The notes beneath the pieces are model-generated. The model was given only the letters and a program-made list of their open reading frames with translations, was not told the DNA's origin and did not search any database. This document shows positions 1-7,085 of a DNA stretch of 64,000 nucleotides, piece by piece; positions within the stretch are counted from its first letter, which is position 1, and the number at the start of each line of letters is the position of its first letter. A program made the position numbers and the translations under genes. The stretch spans positions 620,001-684,000 of the forward strand of contig NZ_RWKI01000001.1 in assembly GCF_003984645.1 (NCBI RefSeq), given 5' to 3'. This stretch comes from Variovorax sp. MHTC-1 (GTDB lineage: Bacteria; Pseudomonadota; Gammaproteobacteria; Burkholderiales; Burkholderiaceae_C).

Positions 1-270
1 CTGGCCATGGGCGCCGGCATGGCGCCGATCGCCTTCGGCTGGAGCGCGGCCGACTCCAGCTTCCGCGCGCCGATGGCGATGGCGGTGATCGGCGGCCTGA
101 TCACCTCGACGATCCTGAGCCTGCTGGTGGTGCCGGCGGTGTTTACCTACATCGACGACATCGAGCACTGGATCAAGCGCACGGTCGCGCGCATCCGCGG
201 CCGGGCGCCCGACCCGGCCGATGCGCCGGAAGGGGCGCCTCCGCTCAAGCAGCAGCCGGCGCCGAACTGA
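1..270 (+). CDS. RND efflux transporter inner-membrane subunit, C-terminal end (partial)
   Basis: The reading frame is already open at base 1, so only the last 89 residues are visible. They match the end of AcrB/MexF-type RND proton antiporters. A first segment rich in Gly, Ala and Pro (MGAGMAPIAFGW) leads into the final transmembrane helix (VIGGLITSTILSLLVVPAVF), then TYIDDIEHW and a basic, proline-rich cytoplasmic tail. RND pumps form trimers that export drugs or toxic compounds with a periplasmic adaptor and an outer-membrane channel. The family assignment is firm, but the substrate cannot be told from this fragment. The TGA stop is followed by 39 bases and then a small secreted-protein gene. 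Confidence 0.85.
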   Translation: MAMGAGMAPIAFGWSAADSSFRAPMAMAVIGGLITSTILSLLVVPAVFTYIDDIEHWIKRTVARIRGRAPDPADAPEGAPPLKQQPAPN

Positions 271-309
271 GGCAGCATGGGGCCTCGTGACCTTCCACGG
301 AGGCAAGCC

Positions 310-675
310 ATGAACCCGATCCGCATCCCCGGCGCGATGTTGTGTGTGGCCCTGCTGGCGGCAGCCGCGGCCGCCAGCGCCCAGCCGGCACAGGAAGTGC
401 ACGCCCGGCAACGCTACGAGCGCGAGGTGGCCGCCTGCAACAGCGGCACACTGGCAGCGCCAGCGCGCGAGGCCTGCATCCGCGCCGCCGGCAATGCGCT
501 GGACCGCGCCCTCGGTGGCCCGCCCGCCCAGGTCACGGTGCCTTCCGCGGACGGCCGTGCCACGATCGTCACTCCGGCCGGCGCGCCGCCGCCATCGAGC
601 GGCTCCGATGCGGTTCCGTCGCGCGATGGCCGCGCCACCATCGTGTTGCCGGCCGATCGACCCGCTTCGCGCTAG
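310..675 (+). CDS. small secreted protein with duplicated DGRATIV motif
   Basis: A 121-residue protein of unknown function. The ATG at 310 is chosen because a GGAGG Shine-Dalgarno sequence lies seven bases upstream; a longer frame starting at 277 lacks one. Residues 1-25 form a signal peptide (hydrophobic AMLCVALLAAAAAASAQ). The mature part starts with a charged helix holding two cysteines (VAACN, REACI) that could form a disulfide. The C-terminal half has two copies of PS-x-DGRATIV followed by a Pro/Ala-rich stretch. It probably acts in the periplasm. It follows the RND pump gene by 39 bases and may be cotranscribed with it. No family was recognised. Confidence 0.7.
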   Translation: MNPIRIPGAMLCVALLAAAAAASAQPAQEVHARQRYEREVAACNSGTLAAPAREACIRAAGNALDRALGGPPAQVTVPSADGRATIVTPAGAPPPSSGSDAVPSRDGRATIVLPADRPASR

Positions 676-714
676 AGAGCGCGCCGCGATCCGGGCACCG
701 CACTCAGGGCTCGC

Positions 715-1500
715 TCAGCCCTGCTGCTTGGTCTCGGAGGACTTGCCGCCGCTGCTCGCCGTGGACGATGAGGCGGCGACGCGCGAGGACGGCGAGGCGC
801 TGCCTGTGCCGCCCGTGCCGCTCGTCGCGTCCGGGCCGCTCGTCGCGCCCGGGCCGGCTGCCGGCGACTGGCTTGCGCGATTCGCTCGCCAGGTATTGAA
901 CTCCTCGGAGAACTTGCTGTAGCGCTCCTTTCGGAACGCTTCGTAGTCTTCGTCCAGGCGCCGCAGCTGCTCGCTGCGCCACTGGTGGTAGTCGGGGTCC
1001 CACTGACCCTGCTGCCCGCGGCCCTCGCCATAGTCGACGCCGCCGCGCCCGTAGGCCGTTCCCGTATGCCGTGGCAGGGCGGAGCCGGACCATTGGTCCT
1101 GCTGTCCGCCGCCGTAGTCGCTCATGAAGCTGCCGCCGGCGCCGCCGCTCGGGCCGCGCTCGAAGCCGCCATAGCGCTGCTCGTCCGAATGGGTGCGCCA
1201 GCTGTCGCGGCCCTGGTAGCCGCGGCCGGAGGCGCTGCCGCGCGAACGCTCGTAGCCGCGTTGCTCCTCGCCGCGCCAGGCGCCGGTTTCGCCGCTGCCG
1301 AAGTCGGCGCCGCCAGCGCCGCGGCCATAGCCTTGCTCATAGGGCTCGTAGCCGCCCATCTGCCCAGAGCGGCCCTGGAAAGCCTCCTGCTGCCCGCGGC
1401 CCTGGTAGCCGCTGCGCCGCTCGTCCTCGTTGCGCCAGTCGCGGCCTCCGCCATAGGAACCCCGGCGCCGCGCTTCATCATCGTCATCGCGTGGGTACAT
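715..1500 (-). CDS. Gly/Arg/Tyr-rich low-complexity protein, function unknown
   Basis: A 261-residue protein, probably largely disordered. An acidic start (MYPRDDDDE) is followed by about 150 residues rich in Gly, Arg, Tyr, Ser and Gln with many GYG, RGY and YQGR elements. A predicted helical block then begins WDPDYHQWRSEQLRRLDEDY and continues with alternating aromatic and charged residues. The tail is Ser/Thr/Ala/Gly-rich. The start at 1500 is preferred over an ATG at 1506 because the AGGAG Shine-Dalgarno directly abuts 1506 but is six bases from 1500. Proteins with the same helical block occur as hypotheticals in Burkholderiales (from memory). It is convergent with the small secreted-protein gene. 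The GYR-rich composition resembles RNA-binding or phase-separating tails, but that is speculation. Confidence 0.7.
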   Translation of the reverse strand: MYPRDDDDEARRRGSYGGGRDWRNEDERRSGYQGRGQQEAFQGRSGQMGGYEPYEQGYGRGAGGADFGSGETGAWRGEEQRGYERSRGSASGRGYQGRDSWRTHSDEQRYGGFERGPSGGAGGSFMSDYGGGQQDQWSGSALPRHTGTAYGRGGVDYGEGRGQQGQWDPDYHQWRSEQLRRLDEDYEAFRKERYSKFSEEFNTWRANRASQSPAAGPGATSGPDATSGTGGTGSASPSSRVAASSSTASSGGKSSETKQQG

Positions 1501-1645
1501 GTGCATCTCCTGAGTGAACTGCCGAGAGCTTCACCGTAGGACGCGGCGCGCGCCCTTGTGTCGGCGCGTACCGCAAGCTGCGTAGGAATACGACCTGCCT
1601 CGCCTCGCGATGCAGTTCAGCCGCGCGGAGGCGGCGGAGCCGCGT

Positions 1646-2599
1646 TCATTGCAGCCCCGCGAGCGCCACCTGGATGCGCTGCCCCTGCGGCGGCGTGATC
1701 AGCCCCCCGAGCAACTCGCCGAAGCGCGCCTGCGCCACGCCCGAATGGATGTACTGCCAACGGTAGGCCGCGAGCAGCGCGTTGCGGACCGCCTCCACCT
1801 CGGCCGCGTCCAGCACGCCGGCCTGCGGCTTGTTGGCCACGAAGTAGGTGCAATCGGCTTGCGCCTGCAACTGCAGCAGGCCGTCGACGCCGGCCACCAG
1901 CGCGATGAGATCGTCGACGGCCGCATCGCGTTCTTCCGGCGTCAGCTTCGCGTCCTCGCGCTGCCACTCGAGTTCGTCGAGCACGGCATGCTGCGACTCC
2001 TCCTTCCAGTGGAAGAGGAACACGTCCTTGAAAAGCGGCGAGATCTCGGCATCGACGGCGATGCTCTCGCGGTAGTGCACCTGCGTGACGAGCTCCACGT
2101 CGCAGGTCAGCGCAAGCACGGCCCAGGTCGACTTGCCGAGCACGAGCTGCGCCACCGTGTTGGGCTCGGGCACGAACAGGTAGCCGGCGGGCATGCAGCG
2201 CGCGGCCAGGCCCTCGATGCGGCGGAACAGCTCCTGGTGCTTGAGCTCCTCGTCGGTGAAGCGCACCAGCGCCTCCAGCGCCACCTGGTCGCCGAGCCAA
2301 TGGTCGCGGCTCACTTCGAGCATCTTGGCGCCGATGAAGCGCTCGATCAGGCCGAACATGTTGGCGTAGGTGCGGCCCTGGATGCGGTTCAGGAAACGCC
2401 GCTCGCCGGGGCTCAGGAAAGCGAGGCGCTCCTCCAGCAGCGTCATCCCGTCGGGCAGGAACTTGTCGGCAGCGCCGAATTCGCGCTGGCGAATCACATC
2501 GCGATCGATGTCCCAGCGGATGCGCTTCGAGTTCTCGATGCAGCGGGCATAGCGCGGGGAGACTGTTGCCGCGGACGGCATGGCTTGTGCGGACTGCAT
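1646..2599 (-). CDS. ferritin-like diiron-site protein, unknown substrate
   Basis: A 317-residue all-helical protein. It carries two ExxH metal-binding motifs typical of carboxylate-bridged diiron proteins: E118-x-x-H121 in EELKHQEL and E201-x-x-H204 in KEESQHAVLDE. E86 and E169 lie at spacings suitable for the other two ligands. This arrangement fits the ferritin-like superfamily, in which members store iron or use O2 to oxidise substrates. No signal peptide is seen, so it should be cytoplasmic. The ATG at 2599 has an AAGGA Shine-Dalgarno about eight bases upstream. It lies 137 bases downstream of the hydrolase-LuxR gene on the same strand, so the two may be coexpressed. The diiron reading is an inference from motif geometry and the substrate is unknown. 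Confidence 0.7.
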   Translation of the reverse strand: MQSAQAMPSAATVSPRYARCIENSKRIRWDIDRDVIRQREFGAADKFLPDGMTLLEERLAFLSPGERRFLNRIQGRTYANMFGLIERFIGAKMLEVSRDHWLGDQVALEALVRFTDEELKHQELFRRIEGLAARCMPAGYLFVPEPNTVAQLVLGKSTWAVLALTCDVELVTQVHYRESIAVDAEISPLFKDVFLFHWKEESQHAVLDELEWQREDAKLTPEERDAAVDDLIALVAGVDGLLQLQAQADCTYFVANKPQAGVLDAAEVEAVRNALLAAYRWQYIHSGVAQARFGELLGGLITPPQGQRIQVALAGLQ

Positions 2600-2736
2600 G
2601 GCGGATTCCTTCGACTCGTTGGGGTGAGGTCATTGTTCGAGGAAGCACCGTTCGCAGCCATGAGGCCGCGGTCCCGGAAAGCGCATTCGCAAGGCGGCGC
2701 GGCGCGCAAAGCCTGGGGCCACGGTCCGGGGTCGGC

Positions 2737-3807
2737 TCAGCCGCGGCCCAAGCCGGCGTTGCGCGCCAGCACGATGGCCTGCGGCCGGTTCTCGACTTCG
2801 AGCTTGGCGAAGATGCTGGTGATGTGATTGCGCACCGTCTTCTCGCTGAGCTGCAGTGCCGCCGCCACCTGGGCGTTGTCGCGGCCCTGCGCGATGAGTT
2901 CCAGTACCTCGCGCTCGCGCACGGTCAGGCGCGCGAGCGCCGGGTCGTCCGCCGCTGGTCCTGCATGGGCGAGGAAATCCCGCACCTCCTCGACCCAGCG
3001 CGGCCAGACCTCGTCCTGCGCGAGCATCAGGTGGTGGACGCTGTGCAGCGGAACGAAGCGGGCTTGCGCGATGCCGCCCGCGATGAAGCGGCCCTCGTCG
3101 AAAGGCACGCGCAGATCGCCGGTGGCATGCAGCACCAGCGTCGGGCAGTGCACCTGCGGCAGCAGGTCCGACACGTCGATGCTGTCGAACACGCGCAAGG
3201 TGCGCGCCGCATTGGCGGGCGAGGTCGACACCCGCGCCAGCTCGTTGAACCACTGGTGCTGCTCGGGCGTTCCACCAGGCAGAAACTGGCTCGTGAAGAA
3301 CTGGCGGAAAGCCGTGTCGGCGCGGCCCCAGCCGATCTCCATCAGCTTGGCCTGGGTTTCGGATTCCTCGTCGAGCACCCGGCCACCGCCGCGCTTGCGG
3401 CGCCCGCGCGCATAGCCGCCCTGCAGCACCAGGCCGCTCACCCGCTCGGGATGGCGCGCCGTGTAGGCGATGGCGAGGCTGACGCCCTGGGAGATCGCGA
3501 GCATGGGGAAGCGTTCGAGACCAGCGGCATCGATCACGGTCTCAAGGTCGCGCAGCCAGAGCTCGAAGCTCACCTGCTCGACCTCGCGGTCCGACAGGCC
3601 GGTGCCGCGCTGGTCGTAGCGCACCAGCGTGTTGTGGGACGACAGCATCTCCAGCACGTGGCCCCACACCGGGCTGGTGAGATCGAACTCGAGGTGCGAG
3701 AGCCAGTTGCCGACCTTCAGCAGCGGCGGCCCCTTGCCGCTCGTCGCGTAGGCGATCCGCACGCCGTCGGGCGCGGTGCAGAAGCGGATCTGCTGTTTCA
3801 GCGGCAT
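2737..3807 (-). CDS. alpha/beta-hydrolase fused to LuxR-type DNA-binding domain
   Basis: A 356-residue two-domain protein. Residues 15-280 form an alpha/beta-hydrolase fold with the oxyanion-region motif YDQRGTGLSD (64-73), a nucleophile elbow LAISQGVS with Ser106, an acid Asp231 in ATGDLRVPF, and His258/His259 in HSVHHLML. The catalytic triad therefore looks intact. Residues 293-350 form a LuxR/GerE helix-turn-helix (LTVREREVLELIAQG then LSEKTVRNHITSIFAKL). It has no receiver domain, so the hydrolase probably senses or processes a small ligand and the LuxR part binds DNA; that is inference. It is divergent from the TRIC-like gene at 3922, with a shared upstream region of 114 bases, and upstream of the diiron gene. 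The target genes are unknown. Confidence 0.85.
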   Translation of the reverse strand: MPLKQQIRFCTAPDGVRIAYATSGKGPPLLKVGNWLSHLEFDLTSPVWGHVLEMLSSHNTLVRYDQRGTGLSDREVEQVSFELWLRDLETVIDAAGLERFPMLAISQGVSLAIAYTARHPERVSGLVLQGGYARGRRKRGGGRVLDEESETQAKLMEIGWGRADTAFRQFFTSQFLPGGTPEQHQWFNELARVSTSPANAARTLRVFDSIDVSDLLPQVHCPTLVLHATGDLRVPFDEGRFIAGGIAQARFVPLHSVHHLMLAQDEVWPRWVEEVRDFLAHAGPAADDPALARLTVREREVLELIAQGRDNAQVAAALQLSEKTVRNHITSIFAKLEVENRPQAIVLARNAGLGRG

Positions 3808-3921
3808 CGCGTCACCCCCGGCTGGGCAGGTGCCAGCGGAGAGCTATGGTGCCATGGCGGGATCGGTCTGTCAGCCGCGCCGCTCTACCATGCGGTCTAC
3901 CCACTTCGGGATCGATCCACC

Positions 3922-4584
3922 ATGCAGAGCCTGCCGCTGTCCAATGTCTGGTCGCTGTCCAACGCGCAGATCGCGATCGAGGCTGCCGCTACCGTCGCCT
4001 TTGCGCTCTCGGGCCTGATCGCGGCCGCGCGCAAGCGGCTCGACGCCGTCGGCGTATGCGTGGTGGCCGGCCTGGCGGCCTTCGGCGGCGGCACGCTGCG
4101 CGACATCCTGATGGACCGGCGCCCCTTCTTCTGGGTCGAGCACGCGGTCTGGCTCTGGCTGCTGCTGGCGCTGTGCGTGGCCGCGATGTTCTTCCTGCGC
4201 GCGCGGCACTTCGCGCTCACCGAGCGCGCCATGCAGTGGCCCGACGCGCTGGGCCTGGGGCTCTTCACCGCCGGTGGTACGCAGATCGCGCTCGACGCCT
4301 CGATGCCTCCCATCGTGGCCGTGCTCATGGGCATGGTGACCGCGGTGTTCGGCGGCGTGCTGCGCGACATCGTCTGCAACGAAATCCCGCGCGCCTTTCG
4401 CGACCATCAGCCCTACGCGGTGTGCTCTTTTGCAGGCGCGTGGGTGGTGGTCCTGGCCCACACGCAGGGCGCGCCGCAATGGATCGGGCTGGTGGCCGCG
4501 GCGGCAACGGCGACGCTCTTGCGGGTGCTGGCGATCGTCCTCGGGTGGACGCTGCCGGCCTGGCAGCCAGGGGAGCGCGAATAG
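3922..4584 (+). CDS. TRIC-like (UPF0126/YicG family) membrane protein
   Basis: A 220-residue integral membrane protein with about seven hydrophobic helices. It shows the internal duplication of the bacterial TRIC/UPF0126 family: each half has a Gly-Gly-x-x-Arg-Asp motif (GGGTLRDILMDRRPFF near residue 55 and FGGVLRDIVCNEIPRAF near 140). TRIC proteins form trimeric cation channels in animals and some bacteria; the bacterial members are mostly uncharacterised. The start at 3922 fits the hydrophobic N-terminus and normal family length. The frame is open far upstream, but that extension is antisense to the hydrolase-LuxR gene and is not believed to be coding. Confidence 0.85.
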   Translation: MQSLPLSNVWSLSNAQIAIEAAATVAFALSGLIAAARKRLDAVGVCVVAGLAAFGGGTLRDILMDRRPFFWVEHAVWLWLLLALCVAAMFFLRARHFALTERAMQWPDALGLGLFTAGGTQIALDASMPPIVAVLMGMVTAVFGGVLRDIVCNEIPRAFRDHQPYAVCSFAGAWVVVLAHTQGAPQWIGLVAAAATATLLRVLAIVLGWTLPAWQPGERE

Positions 4585-4596
4585 GGCTTCATCGGG

Positions 4597-4716
4597 TCAA
4601 TGCTTCTTCGAGGCGACAGGTTCAACTCTCGGGGCACCTTTCCCTGGAAGGCACGGTCGTGGACGCTGCAGCCCGCGCGCGGCATTGAACACCACGCGAT
4701 GCAATCGCTTGTTCAT
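4597..4716 (-). pseudogene. 39-codon remnant: extended signal peptide (ESPR) start of a type V-secreted adhesin
   Basis: On the minus strand an ATG at 4716 is preceded by a clear Shine-Dalgarno (AGGGAGAA, about six bases away). The first residues, MNKRLHRVVFNAARGL, match the extended signal peptide region that starts large autotransporters and two-partner-secretion exoproteins (pattern MNK-x-[YH]R-[VI]-x-[FW]N-x-A-x-G). After residue 16 the similarity stops, the sequence becomes Pro/Arg-rich, and a TGA follows at 4597-4599. No hydrophobic signal core or passenger domain is present. The simplest reading is that a large exoprotein gene was deleted, leaving its translation start. It lies in the 256-base gap between the TRIC-like gene and tctA. 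Confidence 0.55.
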
Positions 4717-4840
4717 TGTTCTTCTCCCTGCGCCGTCGCGCGAAGAAGAAGCTCAAGCGCGCGGCAGGGCGCGATTCTGCGGGGAGAGTGCCGCGGAGAA
4801 TCTGATGAATTCTTCCGAGGCCGATCGCTTCAGAGTAGCT

Positions 4841-6361
4841 TCAGGCCGCAGCGCCCGCGCGCCGCCCCTTGCGATCCGACATCGCCTTGGCCGCACGCGG
4901 AAGGATGAGCACGGCCAGCACGACCAGGACCAGCGTGATCGACATCGGCCGCTGGAAGAACACCGCCGCGCTACCCTCGCCGATCGACATCGCGTTGCGC
5001 AGCTGCGCTTCGGCGAGCGGCCCCAGGATCATGCCGACCACCACCGGCGCGGTCGGGAAATCGAAGCGCCGCATGAGAACGCCGATCACGCCGATGACGT
5101 AGAGCAGCACCAGGTCGAAGGCGCTCTGGCGCATGCCGTAGGCACCCACGGTCGCGAAGATCAGGATGCCCGCATAGAGCTGCGGCTTCGGAATCTTGAG
5201 CAGCTTGACCCACAGGCCGACCATCGGCAGGTTCAGCACCAGCAGCATCACGTTGCCGATGTAGAGCGATGCGATCAGCGCCCACACCAGCGCGGCAGAG
5301 GTGGTGAAGAGCTGCGGCCCGGGCTGGATGCCGTAGTTCTGGAACGCGCCGAGCAGGATGGCGGTGGTGTTCGAAGTCGGGATGCCGAGCGTCAAGAGCG
5401 GGATCAGCGCGGCCGTCACGGTCGCGTTGTTGGCGGCTTCGGGGCCGGCCACGCCTTCGATCGCGCCCTTGGTGCCGAACTCGGCCTTGTTGTCCGGGTC
5501 CTTGGCGAGCTTCTTCTCCGTCGCGTAGCTCAGGAAGGTGGGAATCTCGGTGCCCCCAGCCGGGATGCAGCCGAAGGGTGCGCCGATCGCCGTGCCGCGC
5601 AGCCAGGCCGGGATCGAACGCTTCCAGTCACGCCCCGTCATGTGCACGCGGCTCAGCTTGTTCTGGCTTTCGACCACGCGGCCTTCGTAGAGCACCGCGT
5701 AGAGCACCTCGGCCACGGCGAACAGGCCGACCGCGACCAGCACGATCTCGATGCCGTCGAGCAGCTCGGGAATGCCGCCGGTGTAGCGCCCCTGGCCGGA
5801 GATCTGGTCGAGCCCGATGCAGCCGGCGGCGAGGCCGATGAACAGCGCCGTCATCCCGCGCAGCGTGCTCTTGCCGAGCACGGCGCTCACCGTCGTGAAG
5901 GCCAGCACCATCAGGAGGAAATATTCGGGCGGCCCGAGCCGGACGGCGAAGTCGGCCACGAAAGGCGCGAACAGCGTGACGACCACGGTGGCGATGCTGC
6001 CGGCCACGAAGGAGCCGATCGCGGCGGTGGCCAGCGCGGCGCCCGCGCGGCCGCTCTTGGCCATCTTGTTGCCTTCCATCGCCGTCACCATGCTCGCCGT
6101 TTCGCCCGGCGTGTTGAGCAGGATGGAAGTGGTCGAGCCGCCGTACATGGCGCCGTAGTAGATGCCCGCGAAAAAGATCATCGAGGCCGTGATCTCGACC
6201 TTGCCGGTGATCGGCAACAGCATCGCCACCGCCACCGCCGGGCCGATGCCGGGCAGCACGCCGACGGCCGTGCCGAGGGCGCAGCCCACCAGGCACCAGA
6301 GCAGGTTGACGGGCGTGATCGCGAGCGCGAAGCCCTGCATCAATGCATTGAAGATGTCCAT
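4841..6361 (-). CDS. tctA: tripartite tricarboxylate transporter large membrane subunit TctA
   Basis: A 506-residue inner-membrane protein of the TctA family with about twelve hydrophobic segments. The conserved N-terminal block [18 protein letters not shown] and a later [15 protein letters not shown] loop are both visible. TctA is the channel-forming subunit of a secondary transporter driven by ion gradients that takes up citrate or other carboxylates delivered by TctC. The ATG at 6361 is chosen because a GGGAGG Shine-Dalgarno lies seven bases upstream; the frame upstream of it is repeat sequence. It is the last gene of the minus-strand tctC-tctB-tctA operon. The substrate cannot be read from the sequence. 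Confidence 0.95.
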   Translation of the reverse strand: MDIFNALMQGFALAITPVNLLWCLVGCALGTAVGVLPGIGPAVAVAMLLPITGKVEITASMIFFAGIYYGAMYGGSTTSILLNTPGETASMVTAMEGNKMAKSGRAGAALATAAIGSFVAGSIATVVVTLFAPFVADFAVRLGPPEYFLLMVLAFTTVSAVLGKSTLRGMTALFIGLAAGCIGLDQISGQGRYTGGIPELLDGIEIVLVAVGLFAVAEVLYAVLYEGRVVESQNKLSRVHMTGRDWKRSIPAWLRGTAIGAPFGCIPAGGTEIPTFLSYATEKKLAKDPDNKAEFGTKGAIEGVAGPEAANNATVTAALIPLLTLGIPTSNTTAILLGAFQNYGIQPGPQLFTTSAALVWALIASLYIGNVMLLVLNLPMVGLWVKLLKIPKPQLYAGILIFATVGAYGMRQSAFDLVLLYVIGVIGVLMRRFDFPTAPVVVGMILGPLAEAQLRNAMSIGEGSAAVFFQRPMSITLVLVVLAVLILPRAAKAMSDRKGRRAGAAA

Positions 6362-6376
6362 GTCAAGCCTCCCGAA

Positions 6377-6440
6377 GGGCCGACCCAAGGGCGGCTTGCG
6401 CCCCCTCGGGGGGCAGCGAACGAATGTGAGTGTGGGGGCC
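6377..6440 (+). repeat. dispersed GC-rich palindromic repeat, copy 1 (tctB-tctA junction)
   Basis: About 64 bases starting GGGCCGACCCAAGG, with a central palindrome CCCCCTCGGGGGG, then CAGCGA and ending GTGTGGGGGCC. It matches in order and spacing the copies at 40421-40496 (reverse orientation) and 50774-50854. It fills nearly the whole 81-base gap between tctB and tctA and ends just before the tctA Shine-Dalgarno, so it would form a hairpin in the tct mRNA. Confidence 0.75.
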
Positions 6441-6442
6441 CA

Positions 6443-7003
6443 TCAAATCCATCCCGTGGTCGTCAGGCCCGGCAGGTTGATCGCCAGGAACTTGGTGAAG
6501 AGCCAGTACACCGGCGCCGAGATCAGAAGGCCGGTCACGATGTCGGTGATCCAGGTGCGCGGCGCATTGACGGCCGCCTGGCCGTTGGCGCGCCGCAGCC
6601 CTTGCACGGCCAGCAGGTAGCACAGCGTGCAGCTCAGGATGAAGCCGATGGTGGTGATCAGCGCTGCATTGAGCAGCAGCCCGGCCGTCACCCAGGCGAA
6701 GCCGCTCCAGTAGGCCTGCACCGCGCCCGAAGGCGCATCCATGTCGCGGAAGCCGCCGGTGCGCGATTCCCAGATGATCCAGGCGCCGCACACGGTGAGC
6801 GCGACCGATACCAGCCAGGGCAGGAAGTTGGGGCCGACGCCGCCGTAGCCGGCCTCGGACGAGATGCCGATCGCGCCGAAGCCGAGCGCCAGGCCGACGA
6901 GGAGGATGCCGACGCCGACCAGCGTCTGCGGCCAGAGGGCGGGTTGCGGCGATCGGGGCTCGAGCGACGCGTCTCCGCTCGAGGAGGGGTCGATGTTGGA
7001 CAT
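6443..7003 (-). CDS. tctB: tripartite tricarboxylate transporter small membrane subunit TctB
   Basis: A 186-residue protein with a short polar N-terminus and four hydrophobic helices (one around residues 28-48, then about 65-78, 105-130 and 155-175). The Gly-rich GYGGVGPNFLPWLV segment between helices one and two is typical of TctB. It is the small membrane partner of TctA. It lies between tctC and tctA: a terminator-like hairpin separates it from tctC upstream and a repeat element separates it from tctA downstream. The assignment rests on size, topology and context, since TctB proteins are poorly conserved. Confidence 0.9.
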   Translation of the reverse strand: MSNIDPSSSGDASLEPRSPQPALWPQTLVGVGILLVGLALGFGAIGISSEAGYGGVGPNFLPWLVSVALTVCGAWIIWESRTGGFRDMDAPSGAVQAYWSGFAWVTAGLLLNAALITTIGFILSCTLCYLLAVQGLRRANGQAAVNAPRTWITDIVTGLLISAPVYWLFTKFLAINLPGLTTTGWI

Positions 7004-7030
7004 TGTTCTGGACCTCGCGTTGGGTCAAGG

Positions 7031-7061
7031 AAAAAGGAGCACGCCGCCGGGCGACGCGCTC
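7031..7061 (-). terminator. intrinsic terminator or attenuator between tctC and tctB
   Basis: Read on the minus strand, GAGCGCGTCGCC and GGCGGCGTGCTC pair (two G-T wobbles) around a very short loop, and are followed directly by CCTTTTTCC. That is the form of a Rho-independent terminator. It lies after the tctC stop and before tctB in the same transcription direction, so it probably ends part of the transcripts and makes tctC more abundant than tctBA, as is common for binding-protein genes. Confidence 0.65.
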
Positions 7062-7085
7062 CCGCGCTTTCGCGAACGCGCGGCC

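Noticed and set aside
1610-2827. 405-codon plus-strand ORF antisense to the diiron gene
   Set aside because: His/Arg/Glu-rich shadow; the minus-strand frame shows metal-binding motifs and a good Shine-Dalgarno.
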